Assembly (NCBI GenBank): GCA_020342115.1
Contig: CP070841.1
Span: forward strand, 2,654,050-2,700,428
From: Spirochaetota bacterium
GTDB taxonomy: Bacteria; Spirochaetota; B62-G9; DRHN01
DNA: 46,379 bases
Direction: 5' to 3'
The position numbers and the translations under genes were made by a program. Under the pieces are notes generated by a model. That model searched no databases. It was not told the DNA's origin and saw only the letters and a list, made by a program, of their open reading frames with translations. This document shows positions 8,783 to 17,223 of the stretch, one piece after another. Numbering within the stretch: the first letter of the stretch is position 1; the number at the start of each line of letters is the position of its first letter.

Positions 8783-9085
8783 TTACAGCTGAGCCTTTTT
8801 TAGCTCTTTTGTGAAATCTATGACAATCTCATCCAGAAAATCTATGAATGCATCTCTGTCTGTAATGGCTATGAGCTTTTTTTCTGCAATCTTTGCCTTT
8901 TCCTTCTCCATAAACTCATCAGCCATGCCGAGATTCTCGAGTATAACTATTATCTTTTCAAGACTGTCAACCAGACGAAAGGGGCCGTAGAGCGCCGGTT
9001 CCCCCACCAGGCCTCTGGCACTCGAGGACATGAAGCAGAACAGCTCAAGCCAGCTTGATCGAATCTCTTCTTTACTACTCATCAT
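8783..9085 (-). CDS. Small DUF6092-like protein of unknown function
   Basis: 100 residues, predicted mostly helical and cytosolic. The conserved-looking core SSARGLVGEPALYGPFRLVDSLEKII (two pieces, residues about 21-46) resembles the DUF6092 family as I recall it; this assignment is from memory and tentative. ATG 9083-9085 follows AAGGAGA. It overlaps the end of the upstream nitroreductase by 11 bases, so the two are very likely one transcript and translationally coupled. No function is known. Confidence 0.6.
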   Translation of the reverse strand: MMSSKEEIRSSWLELFCFMSSSARGLVGEPALYGPFRLVDSLEKIIVILENLGMADEFMEKEKAKIAEKKLIAITDRDAFIDFLDEIVIDFTKELKKAQL

Positions 9086-9608
9086 TCTTCTCCTTTATCC
9101 ACGAGAGTATTGTCTCTTTAACAGTTCTCTTCTTGGTAGAAACCTGTTGTCCTTTGCTGTATCCCAGAGATATTAAGTAGTCAGCAGTATAAGGTTCGGG
9201 TAGATCGATGAGCTCTGCTACTGCGTCCGGATTGAAGGACATTATTAAGCAGGATCCTATACCAAGCTCAGTGGCCTCAAGGCAGATGTTCTGGGCTGCA
9301 TGGGCAATGTCCATGAAACAGAACAGCTCCCGGCCTTTGGAGCCAACACGGGCTTGTGCTTTCTCCCTATCATTACAAAGTATTATGAGTGCGGTTGGAT
9401 TTCCGAGCATTCCTGGAGAAACAGCCTGTATCTTTCGTAGTAGTTGCTTTTGCTGTACGATGACTATATTCCATGGATATGAATTCCCGGCACTGGGTGC
9501 CCAGGCAGCGGCTTCAACGAGTCTCTCCATATCCTGTTTTTTGATAGGCTGACTGGAATGAGACCTTATGCTTCTCCTTTTTTTCATAATATCAAGTATA
9601 GTAGCCAT
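9075..9608 (-). CDS. Nitroreductase family flavoprotein
   Basis: 177 residues, typical of FMN-binding nitroreductase-fold proteins, which reduce nitro compounds, quinones or other acceptors with NAD(P)H. The FMN-phosphate motif KKRRSIRSH is at residues about 9-17, APSAGNSYPW near 37-46, and the C-terminal GIGSCLIMSF and LISLGY follow. The start ATG 9606-9608 is chosen because a strong GGGAGGAG lies 7 bases upstream; a longer frame to 9659 has no such site. Physiological substrate unknown. It is the first gene of a two-gene operon with the DUF6092-like protein, and an inverted repeat lies over its promoter-like region. Confidence 0.9.
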   Translation of the reverse strand: MATILDIMKKRRSIRSHSSQPIKKQDMERLVEAAAWAPSAGNSYPWNIVIVQQKQLLRKIQAVSPGMLGNPTALIILCNDREKAQARVGSKGRELFCFMDIAHAAQNICLEATELGIGSCLIMSFNPDAVAELIDLPEPYTADYLISLGYSKGQQVSTKKRTVKETILSWIKEKNDE

Positions 9609-9701
9609 CGATTTCTCCTCCCTAATTAATTCTTGGTAAATTAATGAACTTTTTAACAAGAAAATAAAATGTATGTCATATAATGCATTATAATATAAAA
9701 T

Positions 9702-9741
9702 ATTATAGAACTAATAGTTAGTTGTTAGATTATTCTAACAA
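9702..9741 (-). promoter_or_regulatory. Promoter-like region with overlapping palindromic operator candidate
   Basis: TTGTTAGA (9722-9729) and TCTAACAA (9734-9741) form a perfect 8-base inverted repeat with a 4-base centre. On the minus strand a TATAAT box lies at 9702-9707. The position expected for its -35 (about 9725-9730) falls inside the palindrome, which itself shows no good -35 box. This arrangement fits repression of the nitroreductase operon by a dimeric regulator. Confidence 0.45.
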
Positions 9742-10128
9742 TTAAAGAATCAGCTTTTAGTATTTTAAACAATATATCAATTGAAATAGTAGATATCAAA
9801 GAACTGATACAGAGCCGGTTATTCTATTAGGATAGATATTTATAATTATTTGCCTGCGACCAATTGCCAGTTGCATTGAATAAAAGAGTACCAGCACCTC
9901 TCAGGCCAGAGGAGAAGTGCTGGTATCTTATGTGCTTACATCAAAACTATTGTATCGATATCTGCTATATACGATTACATCTTCGTCTTACGTGTGGTTA
10001 TCACCCCGGGTATGTTGCCTTTACCAGAGTACAAACTACATGCGATAGCCTATTACAGCTAAAAACCTATGTCAAGTAAGAACTTCTCCATATCTGTATA
10101 GATTCTGGATTCATACCGGTACCCTTAC
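9742..10128. other. Gene-free intergenic region
   Basis: AT-rich sequence between the nitroreductase promoter region and the end of pepD. Apart from the hairpin at 9888-9926 I see no gene, RNA motif or repeat. The only open frame (plus strand, 71 codons) has no ribosome-binding site and no recognisable protein features. Confidence 0.6.
9888..9926. terminator. Strong stem-loop downstream of pepD (possible terminator)
   Basis: TACCAGCAC (9889-9897) pairs with GTGCTGGTA (9917-9925), and an inner CTCT/AGAG stem closes the loop. Read on the minus strand, the stem is followed by CTCTTTTA, a weak U tract. It lies about 200 bases beyond the pepD stop. It could be a weak terminator or an mRNA 3'-end stabiliser. 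Confidence 0.4.
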
Positions 10129-11592
10129 TTAGCCTCTGTAGACTTCATTAATTATCTGTAAAAGGATCTTCCAGGAGGTTTCGACACTCTTGATATTCAC
10201 ACGCTCGTCAGGTGAGTGAACTCCCTCTACTGTTGGTCCAACAGAGATTGCATCCATATCTTTATACCTGGTTTTTATAACTCCGCACTCGATCCCGGCA
10301 TGAACAGCTTTTACTATCGGGTCTTTTCCCATCACTTTTTTCACAGCACTCTTTACATACTGCAAAAGCTTTGAGTTTGGATCAGGATTCCAGCCGGGAT
10401 ACCCTTCATCCTGCTCAATATGCGCATCACTCAGCTGAGATATAGCGACATGCATGTCACTTACCCATTCCAGTGCGCTATCTTTGGAGCTTCTCTGGCT
10501 TGTTCCTATCCTGCATTTTTTCTCCTCTGTTCTCACTGACGCAACATTTGTCGATGTTTCAACGAGACCATCCATAACACCGCTCATGGCAAGGACACCA
10601 TGCGGAAGTGCCATCAACAGGTTAACAATCTTCTCTGTTGATATAGAATCATACACCACATCTGGAACAGATATGTGCTCTACACAAAAATTAATTTCAG
10701 GGTCGATGCTCTGAAACTCATCTCTCAACAAAGATGTATAGCCGTTAACGATACCTTTTACCTGTGACATCATACCGTCTTCTACCACTACAGTACATGA
10801 CGCTTCTCTCGGGATTGCATTCATCTTGTCTCCACCGATAAGCATTGCAATTCGATAAGGCACCTCTTTCTTTGCAATGATCTTCAATATCCTTGCAAGC
10901 AGCTTGATGGCATTTGCTCTTCCTTCATGGATATTCACTCCAGAGTGCCCTCCTCTACATCCTCCAACCTTGATCTTCAGACCAGCTATGCTGCCCTCAG
11001 GCTTCTCCGAAACGAGCGGGAGTGTGATGTGGCTGTCTCTCCCTCCTGCACACCCGATATACACCGTGCCTGTTTCTTCCGCATCGAGGTTAATGAGATA
11101 CCTCCCTTCGAGAAGATCTTCTTTCATTTTCATTGCGCCAATAAGCCCGATTTCTTCCTCTGCTGTAAAAAGGGCTTCGAGTTTTCCACTCCGTATCGAA
11201 CGATCCTCAAGTACTGCAAGAATAGCTGCAACGCCAATTCCGTTATCTGCACCAAGAGTTGTACCTTTTGCTCTCATCCATTCACCGTCTATCACGAGCT
11301 TGATAGGATCTTTTGAAAAATCGTGCTTCACCCCCTCATTTTTTTCACAGACCATATCCATATGTGCCTGGAGTACAAGAGTAGGGTTATCTTCAAAACC
11401 TTTCGATGGAGCCTTTACCACGAGCACATTGCCAGCATCATCACTCATACAAACCAGATCATTTTCTTTAGCAAATTGAATAATAAACTCTCGCACCTTT
11501 CTTTCATTCCTCGATGCCCTCGGAAGCTTCGATATCTCCTCAAAGTAATACCACAGCCTTTCCGGTTCGAGGTCTTTCGTTACTCTTTCCAT
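10129..11592 (-). CDS. pepD: Aminoacyl-histidine dipeptidase (M20 family)
   Basis: 487 residues, full length for PepD. This cytosolic di-zinc enzyme cleaves Xaa-His and other dipeptides. The M20 metal and catalytic motifs are intact: AHMDM with His77 and Asp79, GADNG with Asp116, the catalytic EEE at 145-147, and a C-terminal HAGIECG and SVGPTVEGVHSPDE. It lies 25 bases downstream of the two ABC exporter genes on the same strand, suggesting one transcript. A role in using imported peptides fits the oligopeptide importer and tryptophanase elsewhere in the window. Confidence 0.95.
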   Translation of the reverse strand: MERVTKDLEPERLWYYFEEISKLPRASRNERKVREFIIQFAKENDLVCMSDDAGNVLVVKAPSKGFEDNPTLVLQAHMDMVCEKNEGVKHDFSKDPIKLVIDGEWMRAKGTTLGADNGIGVAAILAVLEDRSIRSGKLEALFTAEEEIGLIGAMKMKEDLLEGRYLINLDAEETGTVYIGCAGGRDSHITLPLVSEKPEGSIAGLKIKVGGCRGGHSGVNIHEGRANAIKLLARILKIIAKKEVPYRIAMLIGGDKMNAIPREASCTVVVEDGMMSQVKGIVNGYTSLLRDEFQSIDPEINFCVEHISVPDVVYDSISTEKIVNLLMALPHGVLAMSGVMDGLVETSTNVASVRTEEKKCRIGTSQRSSKDSALEWVSDMHVAISQLSDAHIEQDEGYPGWNPDPNSKLLQYVKSAVKKVMGKDPIVKAVHAGIECGVIKTRYKDMDAISVGPTVEGVHSPDERVNIKSVETSWKILLQIINEVYRG

Positions 11593-11617
11593 CTCTTCCT
11601 CCGACTCTCTTTTATTA

Positions 11618-13738
11618 TCAAAGCGGCATAAACTGCAATTTAAAAAGATGATGATATATTCCTCTTTTTTTTATGAGCTCCCCATGCCTCCCCTCCTCCA
11701 CTATCTTTCCCCTATCAAGCACAACGATCCTGTCAGCATTCCTTATTGTAGACAGACGATGAGCGATGATTATCGAGGTTCTTCCCTTGATGAGGTGAGA
11801 GATCGCATCCTGAACCAAGAGCTCGGTTTCTGTATCGATTGCCGATGTTGCTTCATCAAGGACAAGTACAGGAGGATTATAGTAAAGTGCACGTGCAAAG
11901 GATAAAAGCTGTCTCTGGCCAAGTGAAAAGGTGACGCCCCTCTCCATTACAGGCTCATTATCCTTTTCTGGAAGGCTTGCTATAAACTGATCTATATGTG
12001 TCGCTTCTGTAATCCTTTTAAACCACTCAGCCTCGTAGGCTTTGCCTAAAGTAATATTTTCTCTCACAGTGCTCGAAAAGAGAAATACATCCTGCATCAC
12101 GCTTACCACATTCTCTCTGAGAATACGGTGTGGTATCTCAGAAATATCGATCCCATCAATGAGAACCTTCCCCTTCTGGATCTCATAAAACCTCGAGAGG
12201 ATGTTTATGATAGTTGATTTGCCGGCTCCCGTCTCTCCAACAATTGCCAGCGTTTGTTTCGGCTCAACACTAAAAGACACACCCTTCAACACCCAAGCAC
12301 CAGGTTCATAGGCAAACCACACATCATCGAATACTATATGTCCGACAAATCTCTCAGGAATCACCTTACTCTTTTTTACAGCCCGGATTGTCTTCGATAC
12401 TTTTTCTTCGGCTTCTATATTGAACAGGGAGATTATCTTCTCACCTGCTGCTGTGGCGCTCTGCATGATGTCAAACTTTTGAGAGAGATCCTGAACAGGT
12501 GCAAAGAATCTCTCAACATAGGCAATGAACATAACCAGAAGTCCATACGAGAGTGTGTCGAGTCCAATCCCTCGAGCGCCAAAGTATATCACACAGGCTA
12601 TACTGATCCATCTGAGAAAGCTTATAAGCGGCCTGAATACAGCATATACATAGAGTTGCCCTCGCTGTGCGATGTACACGGCATCATTCTTTTTAACGAA
12701 TGATTTCAAATTCTTGATCTCTCTCGTGAATATCTGGATTATTCGAATGCCTGTTATAGACTCATTGAGGAAACTGTTGAGCTCTGTGAGCTTTGTCCTT
12801 ATGACCCTGTATGCTTTTCTTACCTTGATCCGAAAGATAATTGTAACCAGAAGGATCAGCGGGAATGTACAGGCCACAATGCCGGCAAGCCTTAAATCTG
12901 TAAAAAACATCACACCAGCAATGCCAACCATCATCAAGAGATCCTGAAAAAGAGTCAGGAGAACAGATGAGAATAACTCGTTCAGAGTTTCGATATCGTT
13001 TGTTACCCGATTCACGAGCTTACCTACAGGATTTCTATCAAAATAGGATGTATCAAGATGAAGGAGATGATCAAAGAGATCCTTCCTCAAATCCCTCATT
13101 GCGAGTTGTGAGAGCCGCATCAGATATAGTATCTGGACATAGGAAGCACCAAATTGCACAAGGAGAATCGCCACGATTATGAGTGTATACAAAATGATCT
13201 GTCGAAAGTCAGATGTCCTGAGAGCAAATACTTCTGCTACTGTGAAGTTTACAAGGGTTTCGGTGTTCATCAGATATACTGGTGAGGCATCCCTGCTGAA
13301 ATTCAGGACACCACCGCTCTGGGTATAGAACTGAAGCTTCTTTTCCAACTCTGGCATGGGTGAGAGTGTCTCTATGAGTATATAGACTTCCTCCGAGAGT
13401 ATACCCTCATTAATAAAGGTTTGCTTTTCTTCTTTTGAGAGGTGTTTGAGCTCGGATTGAAAGAGAAAGTACTTTCTATTATCAAGGTAAAGAGGGCGCC
13501 TAACCCTCGCTGTGTAACGATCAAGCTCCACCACCCGCCCCTGTTTGAATATATATCTGTCAATGATGATTCGTAATATCCATGGAACCGACACGCTGGC
13601 TCCTGTTATAAATCCTATAAGCAGGACTGCGATAAACATGTAATTCCTGTATTTAAATACATACTTGAATAAAAGCCTCAAAACTTCTCTGCTGAACAGT
13701 TTCTGATTCTCTTTCTCCTCTTCTGAGTAATAATCCAT
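11618..13738 (-). CDS. ABC exporter half-transporter with long extracytoplasmic insertion
   Basis: 706 residues: an N-terminal six-helix exporter domain and a C-terminal nucleotide-binding domain. Walker A (GETGAGKST) begins near 501 and Walker B VLVLDEATSA has the catalytic Glu near 629, with HRLST after it. The signature is FSLGQ instead of LSGGQ. Residues about 60-180, between the first two membrane helices, form a large soluble insertion; usual half-transporters are near 580 residues. It starts four bases after the stop of the upstream partner gene. Together they match the heterodimeric TM287/TM288 type, this one supplying the intact Walker B and the degenerate signature. Substrate unknown (drug, lipid or peptide). 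Confidence 0.92.
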   Translation of the reverse strand: MDYYSEEEKENQKLFSREVLRLLFKYVFKYRNYMFIAVLLIGFITGASVSVPWILRIIIDRYIFKQGRVVELDRYTARVRRPLYLDNRKYFLFQSELKHLSKEEKQTFINEGILSEEVYILIETLSPMPELEKKLQFYTQSGGVLNFSRDASPVYLMNTETLVNFTVAEVFALRTSDFRQIILYTLIIVAILLVQFGASYVQILYLMRLSQLAMRDLRKDLFDHLLHLDTSYFDRNPVGKLVNRVTNDIETLNELFSSVLLTLFQDLLMMVGIAGVMFFTDLRLAGIVACTFPLILLVTIIFRIKVRKAYRVIRTKLTELNSFLNESITGIRIIQIFTREIKNLKSFVKKNDAVYIAQRGQLYVYAVFRPLISFLRWISIACVIYFGARGIGLDTLSYGLLVMFIAYVERFFAPVQDLSQKFDIMQSATAAGEKIISLFNIEAEEKVSKTIRAVKKSKVIPERFVGHIVFDDVWFAYEPGAWVLKGVSFSVEPKQTLAIVGETGAGKSTIINILSRFYEIQKGKVLIDGIDISEIPHRILRENVVSVMQDVFLFSSTVRENITLGKAYEAEWFKRITEATHIDQFIASLPEKDNEPVMERGVTFSLGQRQLLSFARALYYNPPVLVLDEATSAIDTETELLVQDAISHLIKGRTSIIIAHRLSTIRNADRIVVLDRGKIVEEGRHGELIKKRGIYHHLFKLQFMPL

Positions 13739-13742
13739 CTCT

Positions 13743-15530
13743 TCAGACTATCTCCTCCTCAAGCCTTTGTAGATTGAAAAGTCTGCTGTAGAAGCCATCC
13801 TTTTGCATGAGCTTTTGGTGATTCCCGCTTTCAATAACCCTTCCCTCATCCAGCACCACAATGTTGTCACAGCTTCTTACTGTAGAGACCCTGTGTGAAG
13901 CCAGAATAATGGTTGTATCATGTGCTTCAGAAAATATGCTACGGAGAATTTCTTTTTCCTTCGATGCATCCACCTGAGAGAGTGCGTCATCGAGAACGAT
14001 TATTTTAGGCTTCAGCAAGAGAGCCCTTGCAATTGAAAGACGCTGAATCTGACCGCCAGAGAGCGTTACACCCCTTTCACCGACAACGGTGTCAAACCCC
14101 CGGCTGAAACCGATTATCTCTTCATAGATCCTCGTAAGTTTCGATACTCTTTCTACTTCATGCTGATCCACCTCATCTTCACCGAGCCCGAAGGTGATGT
14201 TATTAAATATGGTGTCTGAGAAGAGGAAAGGATCCTGAGGCACATAACCAATTGAGCCTCTTAGGACCCTTAGAGGGACCTGGTGAATCTCGTATCCATC
14301 TATGCTTATCTCTCCTTCATTAAGAGGAAAAAGACGAAAGAGGAGTGAAATAAGGGTCGATTTTCCTGATCCTGGACGTCCCATAATTCCTAGAGATGAG
14401 GAGGATTCAATAGAGAGATTAACTCCATCCAGTACCGGAGTGTTGTTTTCAGGGTAGCTAAATTTAAGATTTCTTATAGTAATACTTCCCCTGATCTCCT
14501 TGATCTCTCCATTCACTCTCTCAGATTCGATCACATCAGGTTCGGTCTCCACAAGTTCAAGAATTCTAGTAGCGGATGCAACACCCCTCTGTAAGAGATT
14601 GAACACCCACCCTATTGCGATTACCGGCCACACTAGCAGGTTTATATACATGGTGAGAGAAATAAATTCCCCAAAACTTAATGACCTCACTATCACCGAT
14701 CGGCCACCCAGAAGATATAATATTGCCAGTGAAAGACTTGCAAGCAGTGTAACAGAGGGGAAGAAAAAACCCCATATTTTGATGAGTTTTATATTTTTTT
14801 CTACATAATCTTCACACCTGCTGTCGAATTGAGAATGTGCATCCTTCTCCTGGGCGTATCCCTTAATTACCCTTATCCCGGAAACGGATTCCTGTGTATG
14901 TGAGGATATTGCTGCAAACGATTCCTGAACCGCCTTGAAACGAGCCTGTATCATAGGACCGAATCGCGACATCATGAGAATGATAATCGGCAGGGGAAGT
15001 ATGCTGAAAAGGGAAATTCTAAGATCTATGGAAAACATAAACACAAGCGAAAGAGAGCCCATAAAAATAGCATCGGTGAGTGCTATGAATGATGGCCCTG
15101 TGGCCATCCTGATTGCATTCACATCATTCACCATCAATGCCATCAACCCGCCAGTCTTCGTCCGGTTGAAATAAGAAAAGGAGAGTGTCTGAAGATGTGC
15201 GAACATGTCGTGTCGAACCTCTTTCTCAATCTTTCTCGAAGTACCGACTATGAGCACCCTCCAGAAAAACCTGATGATAACCATCCCGAATGCAAGAAGG
15301 ATTATGTATATCATATTTTGTGTGATAATCGTATATGAGAAATTCGCCTCACCGAGCAGATCTATGGTATGCTGAACGATCCTTGGTATGAACAGTTGAA
15401 TGAGATCAACTGCCATGAGCAAAATTATACCTGAGATTACTTCAGTGAGGTGCCGCTTGACATAGGAGAGAATGAACCGTAAAGCCTTCTTCTTCTCTAC
15501 TTTCTGTTGATCATTATGCCCATCATCCAT
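13743..15530 (-). CDS. ABC exporter half-transporter with degenerate Walker B (partner subunit)
   Basis: 595 residues: six-helix exporter domain (about 30-320) and nucleotide-binding domain. Walker A GRPGSGKST and a canonical LSGGQ signature are present. Walker B reads IIVLDDALS, with Asp (near 515) in place of the catalytic Glu. This complements the downstream subunit, so the pair would form one consensus and one degenerate ATP site, as known for TM287/TM288-type exporters. It is the first gene of an apparent three-gene operon ending with pepD. The start ATG 15528-15530 has no clear Shine-Dalgarno sequence. Confidence 0.92.
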   Translation of the reverse strand: MDDGHNDQQKVEKKKALRFILSYVKRHLTEVISGIILLMAVDLIQLFIPRIVQHTIDLLGEANFSYTIITQNMIYIILLAFGMVIIRFFWRVLIVGTSRKIEKEVRHDMFAHLQTLSFSYFNRTKTGGLMALMVNDVNAIRMATGPSFIALTDAIFMGSLSLVFMFSIDLRISLFSILPLPIIILMMSRFGPMIQARFKAVQESFAAISSHTQESVSGIRVIKGYAQEKDAHSQFDSRCEDYVEKNIKLIKIWGFFFPSVTLLASLSLAILYLLGGRSVIVRSLSFGEFISLTMYINLLVWPVIAIGWVFNLLQRGVASATRILELVETEPDVIESERVNGEIKEIRGSITIRNLKFSYPENNTPVLDGVNLSIESSSSLGIMGRPGSGKSTLISLLFRLFPLNEGEISIDGYEIHQVPLRVLRGSIGYVPQDPFLFSDTIFNNITFGLGEDEVDQHEVERVSKLTRIYEEIIGFSRGFDTVVGERGVTLSGGQIQRLSIARALLLKPKIIVLDDALSQVDASKEKEILRSIFSEAHDTTIILASHRVSTVRSCDNIVVLDEGRVIESGNHQKLMQKDGFYSRLFNLQRLEEEIV

Positions 15531-15640
15531 TGCGATATGACTGTAAATGTAATACGCTCATCTTCAATTCTCAATGGCTTTATTCTTGGATTTCTTCTTC
15601 ATTATAATTATTTTAATAACTTCCATCTCATTCTGGTAGA

Positions 15641-16804
15641 ATGCACATGCAAAAAAAGAAATTAATCCTCATCGGTGCCATGCACTTTGCTTTAGATGCT
15701 TACATGGGCTTCTTTGCCATTTATCTTGTCATAGCACGTCTTGATCCTTTTAAAGCGGCTCTGATATCAACAGCAACCTTTTTTATAGGAAACATGCTTC
15801 AACCCTTCATGGGATATACAGCTGACCGTCTTCGGGGAAAGGTTCCCCTTTTTATGGGACTGATACTTGCCTCTGTTTTTAATTCTCTCATAGGAATTAC
15901 CATAAACTACACACTGCTCTTTCTCTTCATGTTTCTCGGAATAGTTGGATCATCGTTTTTTCATCCTGCAGGTGCCAATGTAGCAGGTGCTGCGTTCGAG
16001 AGGAAGAAAGATACCAGTGTTGCAATCTTTACAACCCTGGGAACCATCGGTTTTGCACTCTCTCAACCCATATTCTCTCTTTTCGCAGGAAGGTACGGAA
16101 CCCAAGCATCGGTTCTTCTATGTATACCAGCTGTAATCATCGCAGGCTCCTACCTTGTTTTCAGCAAAGTCGAGATCCACGGGCAGGAGGAGAAAGTCAA
16201 GCTCAAGGAGCTTAAAACCATACTGGTGCAAAGGTTTGTGCCCATTATTATGCTCTTCCTGATTATGGTGTTCCGTTCAACGTTTATCTTCTCCATGAAT
16301 CTCTTTCTTGCAAAAACTCTGGAGCAATGGGGCTTTCAGCGTCATCTCTACGCGATGGCAAATACTGTCTTTATGCTTTCCGGGGCTATCGGAATACTGT
16401 GTGTGGGTTATCTGGCCTCTTTTATCAGACCGAGCAAGCTTCTTTTTCTATCACAGGTAGGGTTTTTACCTTTCTTTCTTATATTTGTTTATTACGGCAG
16501 AGCGGGTAATGTCCTTTATACCTTTATTTTCCTTGCACTCACAGGATTTATCATTAACAGCGGTCATGCTGCAAACATCGTCATGGGGCACAGGATAACA
16601 CCGGAACTGACCTCAACCATCAGTGGAGTCTTAATTGGATTTGCGTGGGGAGTATCAAGCTTCGGACCGACTCTATGCGCTCTCCTGCAAAGCTCGATAT
16701 CAATTCTTCCAGGGATGGCTTCAGGTTTGGTAATACTATCGCTATTTCCGATCACGGCAGCAGTTCTCACCCTCTTTCTTACGCGGGAGGTAGACGGTCA
16801 GTAA
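15641..16804 (+). CDS. MFS transporter, Fsr (fosmidomycin resistance)-like
   Basis: 387 residues with about 12 predicted membrane helices in two halves. The N-terminal half holds GYTADRLRGK, a variant of the MFS loop 2-3 motif, and SSFFHPAGANV near 105-115, a feature of the Fsr fosmidomycin-resistance-like branch. Exports small molecules by proton antiport in known cases; the substrate here is unknown. A second ATG six bases downstream (15647) is an equally good start. TATAAT at 15603-15608 is a possible -10 box. It is divergent from the ABC exporter operon and its 3' end overlaps the convergent ferredoxin gene by 7 bases. Confidence 0.85.
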   Translation: MHMQKKKLILIGAMHFALDAYMGFFAIYLVIARLDPFKAALISTATFFIGNMLQPFMGYTADRLRGKVPLFMGLILASVFNSLIGITINYTLLFLFMFLGIVGSSFFHPAGANVAGAAFERKKDTSVAIFTTLGTIGFALSQPIFSLFAGRYGTQASVLLCIPAVIIAGSYLVFSKVEIHGQEEKVKLKELKTILVQRFVPIIMLFLIMVFRSTFIFSMNLFLAKTLEQWGFQRHLYAMANTVFMLSGAIGILCVGYLASFIRPSKLLFLSQVGFLPFFLIFVYYGRAGNVLYTFIFLALTGFIINSGHAANIVMGHRITPELTSTISGVLIGFAWGVSSFGPTLCALLQSSISILPGMASGLVILSLFPITAAVLTLFLTREVDGQ

Positions 16805-17019
16805 CCGCGGTTAACGGCTATGGCTCCAAGGGGGCAGAGCTTTGCACAATCACCGCATCCGACACACATGGTCTTTGAAAGGAGAATTGGAGCTTCGAAA
16901 ATATCTTCCTGCTCAAGGAGTTTGTGCGAGCATCCAGACATAGCCTTACACCTGCCATCAACACCATTGCATTTGAACGGATCGCATACATTGAAATCAA
17001 CCTCAACCCATTTGCTCAC
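16798..17019 (-). CDS. Small 2x[4Fe-4S] ferredoxin-like protein
   Basis: 73 residues, cytosolic. Eight cysteines fall in two groups: Cys12, 17, 24 and 30 (CDPFKC, then GRCKAMSGC) and Cys52, 55, 58 and 62 in a classical CVGCGDCAKLCP. The second group certainly matches a [4Fe-4S] site; the first is atypical in spacing but similar to those in some anaerobe ferredoxins and the RLI iron-sulfur region. The GTG start (17017-17019) is chosen because CGAGGAGA lies 7 bases upstream. It is divergent from tryptophanase and convergent with the MFS gene. Its redox partner is unknown. Confidence 0.85.
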   Translation of the reverse strand: MSKWVEVDFNVCDPFKCNGVDGRCKAMSGCSHKLLEQEDIFEAPILLSKTMCVGCGDCAKLCPLGAIAVNRGY

Positions 17020-17119
17020 TTCGATCTCCTCGACACAACATTAATATATAAAGAAAGTTGCATATTATCAACTATAACAGGCAGAAGATGGAGCTTTGAT
17101 AGTAACCATATAATCTCTA

Positions 17120-17148
17120 TTGCATACTTCCTTATTGAATTATATAAT
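17120..17148 (+). promoter_or_regulatory. Sigma-70-like promoter for tryptophanase
   Basis: TTGCAT (17120-17125), a 17-base spacer and TATAAT (17143-17148). Transcription would start near 17155, giving a leader of about 70 bases. No tnaC-like leader peptide with a tryptophan codon is found in that leader, so E. coli-type attenuation is not supported. Confidence 0.6.
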
Positions 17149-17223
17149 TTTTTCTTAAGTGAAAATAGCAGTGCAAAGTGACACCATACACAATCAACAA
17201 TTCTTTTAAGGGGTAATAATAGG

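Noticed and set aside
9864..10079. 71-codon plus-strand open frame downstream of pepD
   Set aside because: Contains the 9888-9926 hairpin, has no ribosome-binding site and no recognisable motifs.
17149..17223. tnaC-like leader peptide
   Set aside because: No open frame with a tryptophan codon and start site was found in the expected leader.
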